Shown here: positions 47,365 to 60,039 of the stretch, in pieces | How positions within the stretch are numbered: the stretch's first letter is position 1 | How the letters are laid out: every line of letters begins with the position of its first letter | Source: Epiperipatus broadwayi | Lineage: Eukaryota; Onychophora; Udeonychophora; Euonychophora; Peripatidae | Direction of reading: 5' to 3' | Length of the DNA stretch: 64,000 bases | NCBI GenBank assembly: GCA_028023455.1 | Contig: JAQFVV010000207.1 | Location: 2,003,243-2,067,242 of the forward strand | The notes under the pieces: generated by a model | Database searches by the model: none | Told to the model about the DNA's origin: nothing | Seen by the model: only the letters and a program-made list of their open reading frames with translations | Program-made: the position numbers and the translations under genes

Positions 47365-48380
47365 AAGATTATTGTACTTGGGTTTAAATCCTTCAATATT
47401 TATTTCACTAAAAATGAAAGTGCACATTTTAAATAATATTTTAAAAATTAAATTGTTTTTATGGTATTTATTGTACTTAATGTGTTCAAATAATATAAAA
47501 TATGTGTAAAATCCTGCATTGCTATGTGACTAAAATAAAGTATTCATATTTATTAAACTTTGGAAAAAAACAACAACTTTATATCAATTTCTTTTTAAAA
47601 TTGAAATATTTAATAGAACAGAATTTTTTAATTTTTTGTGATAACTTCATTTCTACAATTAGCAAATAAGCAGATCTACAGATCTGATAAATTATTTCTT
47701 TCATTAAAAAAAATCACATATTTAGAAATTGTTGGCCACATATCTATTAGTCTAGAGGGATGTAAAAATGTATGTACTTTAAACAACAATAGCAGTGACT
47801 TTCAAACAAGAGGTGAGAATACATTAATTTTGCTTTAATGATATTTTTAATGTTATAGTGGGTTGTATTTAGACTGATTTTAAAACATTTTTTGTAATTA
47901 TGGATTTTAAATAATGATTTTTGATTTCTATATAATAAATAACTGTTCTTTACTTTAGCAGTTAAAAGTTTGAAATTTGAAAGACTTTTGTAATTATTAT
48001 TATTAAATTGTTAACTTTAAAATATGTGTGTGCTTATTCTAGAAACCTGTTGAAATATTTTTAATAGTGTATGCATGTGTGATCTATATAACTATCTATC
48101 TAATAGGAAAATTGAAAGCTAGCATTTATGGGTAAATGCCAATATTGAAATTAAGAATTATAATAAGACTAGTAATGCCATTGGAAGAAAACAAATGACT
48201 GCTCCTCATTAATTAGAATTTTTTTAATGCAAAGTTATATCTTTGGTTTTTATAACTAGGTAATATATATGGAGTGAGTAACAGCCAGATATTCATGAGC
48301 CAACTGGTATATATATATATATATATATAATGGTTGTATATCTACATATTAAAAATTAGTCAATAAGCAATACGTACATT
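47365..48380 (+). mobile_element. Right copy of the ~1-kb direct repeat (probable E6 LTR)
   Basis: Partner of 40360-41420. A (TA)n run at 48310-48329 lies where the left copy has CAGTACAATATGATACAG. Divergence is high, so this is an old insertion. Confidence 0.5.
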
Positions 48381-48449
48381 ATTAACTGGGTAATATACAT
48401 TTAAATAAAAATGATGAAAATCAAATATCTACAATAATATTAACCAAAC

Positions 48450-48590
48450 AACTCAGTTGATCATGATGATGATTTATAACCTAGGACTGACAAGTAAACT
48501 GAGTACAATTCCTCCAGAAGTATTTTTAATTTTTTTTCTAAAACACCAAACCTTCTAAATTGGAAGCTTAGTTTTGGAAAAGCATATTGT
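48450..48590 (+). repeat. Dispersed repeat shared with 62085-62260
   Basis: Both copies read GATGATTTATAAC or GATGATTTGTAAT, then a degenerate stretch, then CCAAACCTTCTAAATTGGAA or CAAAACCTTCTAAATAGAAT. With the 40303/61985 match, this ties E6 and E5 to the same repeat family. Confidence 0.45.
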
Positions 48591-50087
48591 AACGATTATA
48601 TTTGTACATTAAAGCAGATGAGAGGTTGAGACCTTGAATCTGACCATACTTCAACTCATTTACCAGCACTCCATGATTTGATACCCTATGGATGATATAT
48701 ATGAGGTTAGACTCTGTCTCAATTTAATTTGTGAGCCAACATAGAACAGGATGGAACACAAGACTCTGGAATGACCGATAAGTTATTAATATTATTAACT
48801 AAACACACACTAATGGCTAAATAAACTAATGCATATATATATATATATTAATTTGGAATAGACTTGGAGTGATTTGAAGTGAACTGTGAGAAAGAGCACT
48901 AATCAGTATTATATTTTAAATAATTTTAATGTATAAATAAACAAATAATTAATATAACACACAACAGGTGTCCGTTGGTTAGGATTACATGTGCAGGTGT
49001 TACAACAATGGTAAGATGATTAGGTTACAGGAATCTCATCTTTAAAAATGCATTTATAGATATTATTATTATTATAATTTAAGATCTGCGATTGATACTC
49101 ATGCCATATATATATTATGCCAACTATTCTTAAGTTTGATACAGAAAAGCTAAATATTACAGAGATTCATTGCAGCATATTAATAATGAACAATAAATAT
49201 GCTCAACATACAGATTCTTTACACAAACTAAATTCCATATTCAGACTAATGCTGAAGTTAATAATAAAGTGAAAGGAACTGGTGGCTGCAGCAAAGCTTC
49301 TGATACAACAGTGCTAAATACTAAAATAAGGTTCATTGTATAAATGCATAATTATTCACAGGATTCAGTATCAAGTACTCAGTTGTCTTGAACTGTACGA
49401 CTTGCTAGCATATTATACAAGCTTAATTTGGGATATTGAAACAGCTTTAAATTTGGTTCTGGAGCCCATGTTCCAGTTCTAAGTATGGCTGTCTGAAGTA
49501 AATGATAGGGTGGAAATCACCATCAGTCCCTTTTTAGCGAAGAAAGCATAGCAAGATATAAATACACATATAGTGCTTAATAATCACACATTCGTAATAC
49601 TTACTAAATAATACTAATAACATTAAAAATAAATTTATATCTATGAGATTCTATAGTTTGTTTCTGCAAAACTACCTTAACCCAGTTCTCAAATTAGCAT
49701 ACCTTAAACATGCTAACAGGGGTTTCATTAATAGCAATCTAGTTTGGAAATATTGAATTTGTATATTCATATAATAAACTAGGGAGGAGAAACCATATTT
49801 GGGCATTATTAATAATCAATCATTACTAGATGCCTTTAGTATTATCCCTGCCATTATTTAACTAATATATATTAATAATTTGCAAACCTTATGGATAAAC
49901 TAACACATAATAGCCTAAATAAACATGTTATAAAAATGAGTGCATAGTAGTCAATTGTTATATATAAGAACAGCTTCCAAAACAGAGATTTAGGTTTGTT
50001 AAAAACAGTAAGAAATATTTTACTGGAGAGCTTCTAATTATCTCTCACTAAAGTTTACTAAGTTATTTATCTCTGCATTGAAATTAT
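48591..50087. other. AT-rich non-coding stretch
   Basis: No supported gene; short TA runs near 48835-48849. Nothing else seen. Confidence 0.45.
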
Positions 50088-50200
50088 GTACAGGGTGTTG
50101 TGGAGAAGAGAAGCTAAAGATCAGAGAAGATGGATTAAACTTGGAGAGACCTTCATCCTGCAGTGGATTGATAATGGTTGATGATGATGATGATGATGAA
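50088..50200 (+). mobile_element. LINE 3'-end remnant with (GAT)n tail
   Basis: One frame reads MYRVLWRREAKDQRRWIKL then GETFILQWIDNG and a stop, immediately followed by TTGATGATGATGATGATGAT. This resembles the C-terminus of endonuclease-type LINE ORF2 proteins, which end in a W-rich 'DRxxWRxLGEAxVQQW' type segment and carry trinucleotide tails. It is severely 5'-truncated. The clade cannot be assigned. Confidence 0.55.
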
Positions 50201-51292
50201 ATTATGGCATATCATAACATATCAATTAAATAAAATAAAATAATATAGAAATGATAGAATAGGCATAGCCACATATTATGAAAGTTAAATAATGATTACA
50301 GTTATTACATTTAAAGAAGAATTATCTTTAAAATTATATTTACATTTAGTTTTATAGGCAAGATTCTTACAGTTATAGATTTATTTAAAGTTACATTTAG
50401 ATATTATTTAATAGGTGGAAGTTTATGATTTTATGAACATTCATACAGATAGTTAGCTTAAGAATTTATTAAGAATTTTAATTAAAGAGATTTATAGAAC
50501 TCTGCAGAGAGGAAATATTACCAATCTTCTAGACTGAGTTGTATGTTATTTTAATCATCACTGGCACTCTTGAATAGGTTGACTCATTGTTATCTTCTTG
50601 GTGTTTCTTAGGGCAGCTGGTGGAACTGGTCACTTCCATTTCATGGTGATGATGATGATTTTCAACAGATGAAAGGTCACCATTCTACTGAAGAAAGATA
50701 GCAAAGCTGGGCCTTTTAGCCTCTCATATTTATTTTTAAAGGAGGCATAGATCCTGGAAGCAACTGCTTCAATTAATTAAGAAAATAGTGTGCTGAAATT
50801 TGGGGTTTCTATATTAGATCTTTTGATTCCCTCTTTCCCCCACCATAAAACTATTAATTTGTTTACAACTTTAAATTTTAATTTTTAATTTTAGCACCTT
50901 TTAATATTTACATTAGCTTCTTGATAAAGACAAAAGAAAATCTCCAGCAGTTTAAAATAGTGTTGCTTCAATGATTTTACTTTGTCCACAATATATTTTA
51001 AATTTGTTGTTTTTAAAATTTATGTCTGACCTCCATGCAAATCTAACACAGGTGCATGTGGCATGTTATTTTTACCAAGAATTATTAACAAAGTTATTTT
51101 TGCATAAACATTTCACTAGATATGGATGTTGGTCACCAGTGCAATTAAAAATATACATATGCAAGTATTAAGTGAAATAAGAATAAATTTACATTAAATT
51201 TATAACAAATTAGAGATTTAAATATAAATATAATTATGTTGTAATGCTTATCAAATCTATTATGTTACAGCTTCACTTGCATATATATATAT
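50201..51292. other. AT-rich non-coding stretch
   Basis: No convincing gene. A further GATGATGATGAT run sits at about 50646-50658. Confidence 0.45.
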
Positions 51293-53494
51293 TGTAACGA
51301 TCCGGAGAATGAGACTTAATGTAAACTGCACTACGGGGCGCCATCTAGGCATTTGAACCTAGAAAAATTTATAAAGTAGGCAGATACGTAAGTCAAAAAA
51401 AAAAACATTTTTTTTTTTTTTAAATTTTGATTCCGGTCGTTAGCCCATGTCACTAGCTCAGTGGAATAGCAGAGATTTAATAAGATAATCTAAGAGTATA
51501 TATAAAAAAAGAAATAAAATAAGCCACTGCCAGTAATTAACATACAAACATTTATTTATGCACATATATATAAGATTTAAAATTATTTTAGTATTAGTTT
51601 TACATTTTAATGTTTAACATTCTTTTTAACTTTGATTTTTGACTTTAATTTACATTTAATTACTATTATATTCTAATTTTACATTTTAATTAAGTTCGCA
51701 CAGATGGGATTATAGAAACTTGTTTTAATATGTTGCTATAGATCGGTTACATAGATTACACGGTTAAAAACATTTCAAAATAAACATAAACGATCAAAAT
51801 ATAAAATCATTGATTACTGACAATTGCGGAGGGAAATTTATATGTAACCCAATAGTATTCACCATAAGATACTTGCATTGTCACCAATAACTTAAAAGAC
51901 ATCCGAATAAATACATTTTAGATACTCACCGTAAGGTATCATTATTTATCGAATGTCTATATATTTTGATCAAATATGAAAACGCAAAACATAGTTAACC
52001 GATAAACAATCCATGCAAGCGTCTATAAACAACTTAAATTTAATACATTTTTATTTAGAATCGAGTATGAATACTACATAGATTTGCATTGAAATTAAAA
52101 TATTCTATCCCTATTTAACCTTAGGCTAAATTTCTTAGTCAAACTGGCATCAATCCATCTAATATATCGATGTATTCAATGTAATAAAATACGGCAGCAC
52201 AAAAGGTTAAGAGAAGAAATTGCCTCTTATGAGATAGGAATATTACATCTATCTGCAAAGAAGAGCAATAAAACAAAAAACTCCATAGAAAGGAACTGCG
52301 GTATCCGACTTATAATTCCTTCCATAGGCAAACGGAAGTGTGCGGGTATGAAGCGATTCTGCCGCGTAGATCAATATTACATCTACTAATCACACCAATA
52401 TATCCAATCCATTGACCCAATCTAACCACGAAACAAATAACCTAAGATTACCCTCCCCTAATATAACTTTACAAATCTATACCGCCATTCACGCCCGACT
52501 TAAGTTTAACATTTTTATAATTAATTTAACGGAAAACAAAAATCATAATAAAACTTAAAGAACAAAAAATAAATAAATGGAAATGATTTTACAAAATAAA
52601 TACATTAAATAAAATTATAACTAATTAATAAATAATGTTGGTCAGATAGAATAATATTGCAATCATTTAAATCTGGAAAAGTTTTTAATTTACTGTTCAT
52701 AAATTTTAAAGTTCTTACGGTTATTTAAATAGTTCATCTTCATATATTCCTTGCCGTTTGAACGTGAATTCCCACGTCGTCCGAAAATTGGTATCCTGTT
52801 GGCCGATTTATTTATCCATCCGGAGATTTTTTTAAAAGTTGGTCCTCAATGTAAAAACGATGGTTCATTTTTCTTCCTTTCTTAGCAGAACTGAAGGGAT
52901 TGAAGCTGTGCATCTTTTTCAATCCCCTCAGCACTAACACCTAGCTGTTACATCGTAATAATCATCAATAACTAGTCACTGATTAATAATTTCCAAATTT
53001 TCCTTTTATATTAATGTGAAGGATTGAATTTACATTCCGTCACCGATGCGATGGTCCTTTCTGTTGAGGTCCGATTTCCCAATGGATTTATTTCATTTGC
53101 TGAAAGTTTCTATTGTTTTCTTATCTGACCGGTGTTTTTACATTTAAATGCCGAAGGCTGGTTTACATTTAACTAATTAACAATCATTTCCATTTCTGAT
53201 TAATTAACCTGTTTTCCAAATCAAAAATATGTTTAAAGATAAATTTAAAGATATAATTTTATCTCCAAATCTTTTTAAAATTTAGTTTTAAAATACTTTT
53301 TCTTTAATAAATTTTTATTTTAATAATTTTTCATTATCTGTGCGATTTAATATATGAGAGTTTAAGTTGATATTTAATTTCAATTTTTAATTCTTAAAGA
53401 AAATTTTTAAATGCGAACTTTTTAATTTACTTTCATGTTTAATAAATAAAAATAAAAAAAAACAACAATGTAACGAACGTCTGTGCTCATTACA
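51293..53494 (+). mobile_element. Solo-LTR-like repeat, copy B
   Basis: This 2202-base unit starts TGTAACGATCCGGAGAATG and ends CTGTGCTCATTACA (TG...CA). ATAT from TA runs flanks both sides, compatible with a 4-bp target duplication. It contains GGCGCCATCTAGGCATTTGA near its start, AAGCCACTGCCAGTAATTAA, and CTGAAGGGATTGAAG with a matching CAATCCCCTCAG (about 52890-52930) that can pair as a hairpin. No coding capacity and no internal region, so it is best read as a solo LTR. It is the most complete of four copies (A-D). Confidence 0.65.
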
Positions 53495-53504
53495 ATATAT
53501 ATAT

Positions 53505-55512
53505 ATATAATGGGCACACATGCTGTTATATTCTAATAAATAAAATTAAAAATAAAAAGTTCACAAATAAAAATTTATTTTTAAGAATTTAAAGTTGAAA
53601 ATTAAAAATCATCTAAACTCATATATATATAAAATTGCACAGATGGAAAAAAATATTAAAAGAAAACTATTAAAAAAGAAAAGGTATTTTAAAACTAAAT
53701 TTTAAGAAAAAAACTTAAAAGATTTAAAGATAAAAAGAATGTACAATAATTTAATTAATGCTATTGTATAAAATGGAAATGATTATTTTTCATTAGTTAA
53801 AGTAAACTAGCCCTTGGGCATTTCAAAATGTATAATTAAAGGTCAGATAGAAGAAAAAACAATAGGAAGAGAATAGCCAATAAAAGAAATTCCTCAGGAA
53901 ATGGACCTCAACCAAAGAATCATCATCATCATCATGTATGTCCACTTGATCTGAAAGTTTAATACAAAAGGAAAAGTTTGAAAATAAATTGTTATAAAAA
54001 GATGTGAAAGAAGAGGTGTGCTATATGTGTTAGTTCAGAGAGAGTTGAAGGAGAAAGGATTGAAAAGATGCACTCTTCAATCCCTTCAGTTTTTCTAAAA
54101 GAGAAAGAGAAATGACCAATCATTTCCCTATATTGCAGACCATAGGACATCAGAATCCAGAAATAAAATACCAGCTACAATAAAGGACCAATGGCTAACT
54201 GCTTACCGATCTCCCCAGGATGTTGTGGGAATTAACACCTTCCAAATTACAAGCAACTAAAAATACAGACTTTTTAAAACCATAAGAACTCTAACTAATG
54301 AACTTTAATTCTAAAAAAAAACTTTTCCAGTATTTGAAAACCGTAAGAACTTTAGACAATTCATGAACATTAAGTATAAAACCTTCCCAGTATTCAAATT
54401 ATAGCAATAGAAATTCCTATCTGACCAAACTAAATCATTTATTAATAATTATTTTTATTGAATGTATTTTTTTTAAAAATCATTTTCATTAATTTATTTT
54501 TTCCATTCTTAAAAGAATAAACACTTAAAAGTGTTTATTATGATTTTTTTCTGTTAAGCTAAACTTTTAATTAAATCATGTTAAGGTTAAGTCGGGCATG
54601 AATGACTGCATAGATTTGTAAAGTTATGTTAGTTTAAGGGAGGATAAATCTTACGTTATTTGTTTCACAGTTAAATTGGGTCAATGAATTGGATGTATTG
54701 GTGCAATTAGTAAATGTAGCGTGAAGATTATCTATGTGCAGGATCACATTATATGCTGCACTTGGGCAAAATAAACTCATTTCTTATTGACCATCAGAGA
54801 CAGACAGTATTTTTTGCTCCATGGATCACCCCCTTTTCTTATGGAATGGGATAGTAAGATGGCAAAAAGGACCACAATCACTTCCTATGGAGTTTTCTTT
54901 TTTATTGTTCTTCTTGCCAGACAGAATTAACATTCCTGTACTGGATGAGAGACAATTTCTTCTGTATAACCATGCTGTTCAGATGTGCATTCCTGACAGT
55001 ATGGTATTGTGCTGTCATATTCATGCTGCATTGAATACATCAATATATCAGATAGATTGATGTTGGTTTGACTGCAAACTTTTGGCCTAAGGTTAAATAA
55101 GGGATAGAATGTTTTCTTCTCGAGTACAATCTATGTAGTCTATTCATATTCGATACTCTAATAAAATATTAATAAATACATCTATGTGAACTTCTAAAAT
55201 AAAAATTAAAATGTGAAATAAATTCTAAAGTAAAAGTTACACTAAAATGATTCTAAAATTTATATATGTTTAATAAATGTTTGTGTGTGTTATTACTGGC
55301 AATGGCTTCCTTTATTTTTTTATATTAAAAATTATCACTGCCACTCCATGAGCTAATGACTAGGGCTGATGGTCATAATTAAATATTAATGTAAAATTTG
55401 GATCTTAACTTACATATCTGCCTACTATATAAATTTTCCAGGTTCCAATAGCCTGGTGGCATCCTGTATGACAGATACATTAAGACTCCAACTTCCAATA
55501 CCCTGACCATTA
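53505..55512 (-). mobile_element. Solo-LTR-like repeat, copy C (inverted)
   Basis: Reverse-oriented relative of B. It begins after a TA run with GGGCACACATGCTGTTATATT (the inverted end) and closes with CTACTATATAAATTTTCCAG, then TTACTGGCAATGG further in. It meets copy D head to head at about 55512. The 79-codon frame 54821-55060 lies in a part without protein features and is not a gene. Confidence 0.6.
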
Positions 55513-57210
55513 TAATAGGAGTCTTAATGTATCTACACTACAGGGCACCACTAGGCCATTTGAACCTAGAAAATTTATATAGTAGGCAGATACGTAAGTT
55601 AAAAAAAATTATTTTCTATTAGTTGATTCTGACCATTATTAGCCCATTGACACTAGCTCAGTGGAACAGCAGAGATTTATATTTTATAAATTCTTATCTA
55701 AAAATATTTTTTAAAAAAAGAATAAAATAAGCCACTGCCAGTAATTAACACCCAAACATTTATTTAAACATATATAAGATTTAAAATTATTTTAGTATCA
55801 GTTTTACATTTTAAAATTTAACTTACATTTTTAACTTTGATTTTAGATTTTAATTTACATTTTTAATTTTTATAAGTTCGCACAGATGGATTTAAAAAAG
55901 TTTGTTTTATAATGTTGAGTATAGATTGGTTATATAGATTACATGGTTAAAAACATTTCAAAATAAACATAAATGATCCAAAATATAAAGTCATTGATGG
56001 AATTGCAGATGGAATTCACAAGAAACCCAATGGCATTCATCATAAGATGCCGCATTGACACCAATAACTAAAAAGACATCCAAATAAATACATTTTAGAT
56101 ATTCAACATAAGATATCATTATTTACCAAATGTCTATATATTTTAATCAAATACGAAAACAAAACACAATTAAACATGAATGAATCTATGCAAGTGTCTA
56201 TGCCCAACTTAAATTTAATGCATTTAATTAATTTATACAATATTAATATAAAAAAAAATAGAAATGATTTTAAAAAAATACATTCAATGAAACAAATAAT
56301 TAATAACTGATTATGTTTGGTCAATAGGAATTTCTATTGCAATTATTTTAAATACTGGGAAAATTTATACTTAGAGTTATTGTTTTTGAAAATGTTCATA
56401 AAGTTCTTACAGTTTTAAAAAGTTCATCTTTATCCGTTGCTTGCCATTTGAACGTGAATTCCCATGCTGTCCTAAAGAGATTGGTATTCTGTTGGCCATT
56501 TTATTTATTCCTCTGGAGGTTTTTACTTTAGCTGGTCCTCAATGTAAAAAACAATTTGTCATTTCTCTCTCCTTTTTTTAGCAGAACTGAAGGGATTGAA
56601 GAGTGCGTCTTTTCAATCTCTTCTCCTTCAACTCCGCACTAACACATATCACCACTGCTGTCATACATCTCTTAATTCTCCTTCACTCACTAAACATTTA
56701 TTTCCAAACTTTTTCTTTTATATGTAACTTTCAGATCCAATGGACATTACATCATCAATGATGATGATCCTTCCATTGAGGTCTGATTCCCTGATGGATT
56801 TTTTTCATTGGCCATTCTTTTCCTATGGTTTTTCCTCTCCTATCTGACCTTTGCTTATGCATTTTGAAATGCCCAAGGGCTGGTTTACTTTTACTAATTA
56901 AAATTAATCATTTCCATTTTATACAATAGAATTAATTAAATTATTTTGCAAACTTAAAGATATATTTTATCTCTAAATCTTTTTAAGTTTTTGCTTTTAA
57001 AATACTCTTTCTATTTTTAATAAAGTTTTATTTTAATAATTTTTTTCCATCTGTGCGATTATATATATATATATATATATATATATACGAGTTTATGATA
57101 GAATTAATTTTCAATTTTTATGTCTTAAAAAAAAAGAGTTTTTAAATGCGAACTTTTTATTTTAATTTCATGTTTAATAAAAAAAAAATGTAACAGTGTA
57201 TGTGCTTGTT

Positions 57211-57213
<3 letters not shown>
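55512..57213 (+). mobile_element. Solo-LTR-like repeat, copy D
   Basis: Direct relative of B. It starts degenerate (ATAATAGGAGTCTTAATGTA) and ends TGTAACAGTGTATGTGCTTG then TTACA, where TGTAAC and GTTACA form a 6-bp terminal hairpin. A (TA)n tract follows at once. It is shorter than B and C: it lacks part of the middle segment that C has around 54750-55080. Confidence 0.6.

Positions 57214-57291
<78 letters not shown>
57214..57291. repeat. (TA)n microsatellite
   Basis: Long TA run with one GTATACA interruption, next to the end of copy D. A shorter TA run at 57060-57087 lies inside D. Confidence 0.95.
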
Positions 57292-57294
<3 letters not shown>

Positions 57295-57506
57295 TGTTCC
57301 AATACATATATAATGATGTTTATACAATTGTGTTTAATTTAACATATGAAATATAATTGAATATACATATTATACATAGCTATACATGTAAATACATAAA
57401 TATGCCTAAATATACATTAATATACATGCACTTGGTGATGTTTAAACTTGGAAATTAACACTACTATGGAACATAGTAGGTGAAATAGGATGTGTTTTAA
57501 TATATA

Positions 57507-58320
57507 CCTTAACATCATCATTTATAAATTATTACCTTTATTCCTATATGCCTTTCCATGGAATACATGATTTCTTATAGCTGCTAATGTTATAAGTATA
57601 GTGAGTTAATTGAGGTTGATTAGCAAATACAAACTAAATAAATTAACAAAAAATGAGTTTACAATTTATTAACAATATGTATATTAAAATATTACTTATG
57701 TAGTTACAATGGTTATTAAATGTAATGCGTGAAATAATAAAGATAATAATAATTATAAGAGATATTTTAAACTTAATGTGTTAGAATATTTATATTGATA
57801 AGATCATAACAAGTGCAAAATTTAAATTTCCAAACCAAACTTTTTTACAAATGTCATTATTTTACTATATTTCTGAATGATTTAATTAGTTCATTCAGAA
57901 TGATAATTATTTTCTAGGGACAATGATATTGTTAAGTAGAGTATAATATTAGTAGACTTTGGGTATGTCTTATGGCACAATCATTTTTATGGCATAATTA
58001 AAACAGATTATGGCTGGATGTAACAAATTTCAGTGTTTGATGTTAGCCAATATCATAATTACTGTGCTGCATCTTAACATTGAAAACCATTAACCATTAC
58101 CAATGCATGATAATCTAAACTAAAGTGGGAAACGGATTTAACCAGTGTTTTCTCCTCTCAGCATGGATTATTTCTAGACTGTTACTTGGATTATTGTTTG
58201 GAATAGACTAGAATATACTGTCATAGTTCTTTGTTTCTCACTAATTTATTCCACACTTATGGTTGTTTACAATCTTTGCTGTACTTAAAGATGTTTTTTA
58301 AATAACAGATTCATCAAAAT
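57507..58320 (-). mobile_element. Left copy of a ~0.8-1-kb direct repeat (probable 3' LTR of E5)
   Basis: Aligns with 62274-63308: ATCATCATTTATAAATTATTAC; TTGATTAGCAAATACAAACT against TTGATAAGCAAACACAAACT; TAATTAGTTCATTCA against TAATTAGTTTGTTCA; AGCCAATATCATAATTACTG against AGCCAATGTCATAATTGCTG; AACAGATTCATCAAA against AACAGATTTATCAAA. The copies flank a minus-strand gag pseudogene. Highly diverged; ends are not definable. Confidence 0.5.
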
Positions 58321-60039
58321 TTAGTTATAAGATTTAAGATTTTTTGCCTAAAACAACATGGTTTCTGATAAACATTTTCTTTATTCCTTTTACAAAGTAA
58401 ATGAACAAAAGGAAAAAATAGTGTTACCTTCTTACTCATTTATATTATGATAGCAAGAAAATATCATTACTGACTTCCAAAATTTGTTCAATAACTTTCC
58501 TAATTTTAGTAACCCCAAATATTTAATAGCATATCTAATTTTTTTATTTAAATTACTTTAAAAATGGGTACATTATTTAAAACCTCATTTAGAAAACAAA
58601 TCAGAAAGTCTATAAAATATTTTATATTTTTATAAATTACACAATTCAAAATATTTGCATGGATCCAAAATGTTTCTTCTTTCTTCCTTTACTGTAGTGC
58701 AGTTTATCATTTTATTGTTTTTAAAATGTTACAAAATAACTTTCATTATAAATTAATAGTGTGATTAAAATATCTAAACTAATTTTTCTTTTAATTTTTT
58801 TAAACGCCAGTGTACATGAGTGGTATGTTATCCAGAAATGTATGCATGTATTACTCAATTTATAATAGTTTTTGTTAAACTTTTTTTATGCAGATTTGTG
58901 GTATAAGTAATCTGAGCTGCTATTGGACTTGTTTTTGTTACAAATCTTCTTCCTTTAAAATGAGGCAATTGGACAGTGTAACTTTTTCTTTCATATTTTT
59001 TTGCTTGTTGCAAAAATTTTAACTTTAATTGATTTTGATACCTGTAAATGCATTTAATCACTTTTTGAAACAAAATATAATTTTTTGAATATAACAGTAC
59101 ACAAATAAATAGAACACATTTGTCCATGATGTCACTGATAGAGATTTGCTTGACAGTAAACTGTAAAAGATCTGAACTCTTGAACTTTTTTAAACAATTT
59201 AACCATGTGATATTAAGATATACCTTGAAGCATGAACACTAGAAAAATTATCTAAGTTTATATTTTATTAAGCCATCCATAATATAACAATAATCAAATA
59301 TAATTATAATATATGCAGCCTTATTCTTGTTTGAGTCTTACAGATTGATAAATATGATACTTGTAAATTTTGTACTTTTTCTTGAGACTTGAGGTAATTC
59401 TACAATTTTTTAAACAACACTTTACTTCCTTTGAGACTTGCAGGCGGGTGAGTAAACAAAAAAACTTGGAAAAATATGTTATGCAGCCAGAACATGCACC
59501 TCAATTGTCACATGACCCTATAATGTCTCATGTACATGACCAAATTCTAATACATTGTTTGAAGTCAAGCATATCTAACAAAACTTTAATAGCACTGTTC
59601 CTCATTCTTTATATAAATCAATATAACGATTATGATCATATATTTCATAGTTTTTTCCACCTCTGTTTATCACTTACAATATTATTTCTTTTTTTTTTTC
59701 AATGTTATCCATAAAAATTCCTTTATTAATTGCTTTTTTTGCAATTTTAATTATCACTTTCTCTATTAACATATATTTTAAATCTTAATATATTGCAAAT
59801 AATTTTCTTTATAAATCATTTATTCTTTAAAGAGACAGAGTTGACAGACAATAAGCCATCTTTTATATGTCCCTAATCAAGTTTTACATCAATGCAGATA
59901 ATTTTGCAGTGTTGATGAAGTTATCATTTGAGTAAATTTAAGATATGTTTAATCATATTCTGGGTCACTATTGATTTCTTTATGCTTGTTTGGATCCTAT
60001 TTCTTTTCTTTTCTGGGTCAATACTAAACTTTTTCTATT
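58321..60039 (-). other. Probable 3' region of E5, no pol
   Basis: There are scattered short frames only (58855-59127 minus and 59370-59714 plus), neither with RT, RNase H, protease or integrase motifs. I cannot support either as a gene. Confidence 0.4.

Noticed and set aside
54821-55060. 79-codon frame in solo-LTR copy C
   Set aside because: The homologous part of copy A is not open and copy D lacks it.
58855-59714. 90- and 114-codon frames as host genes
   Set aside because: No recognisable domain, no homologous copy in the window, and a location inside a decayed element.
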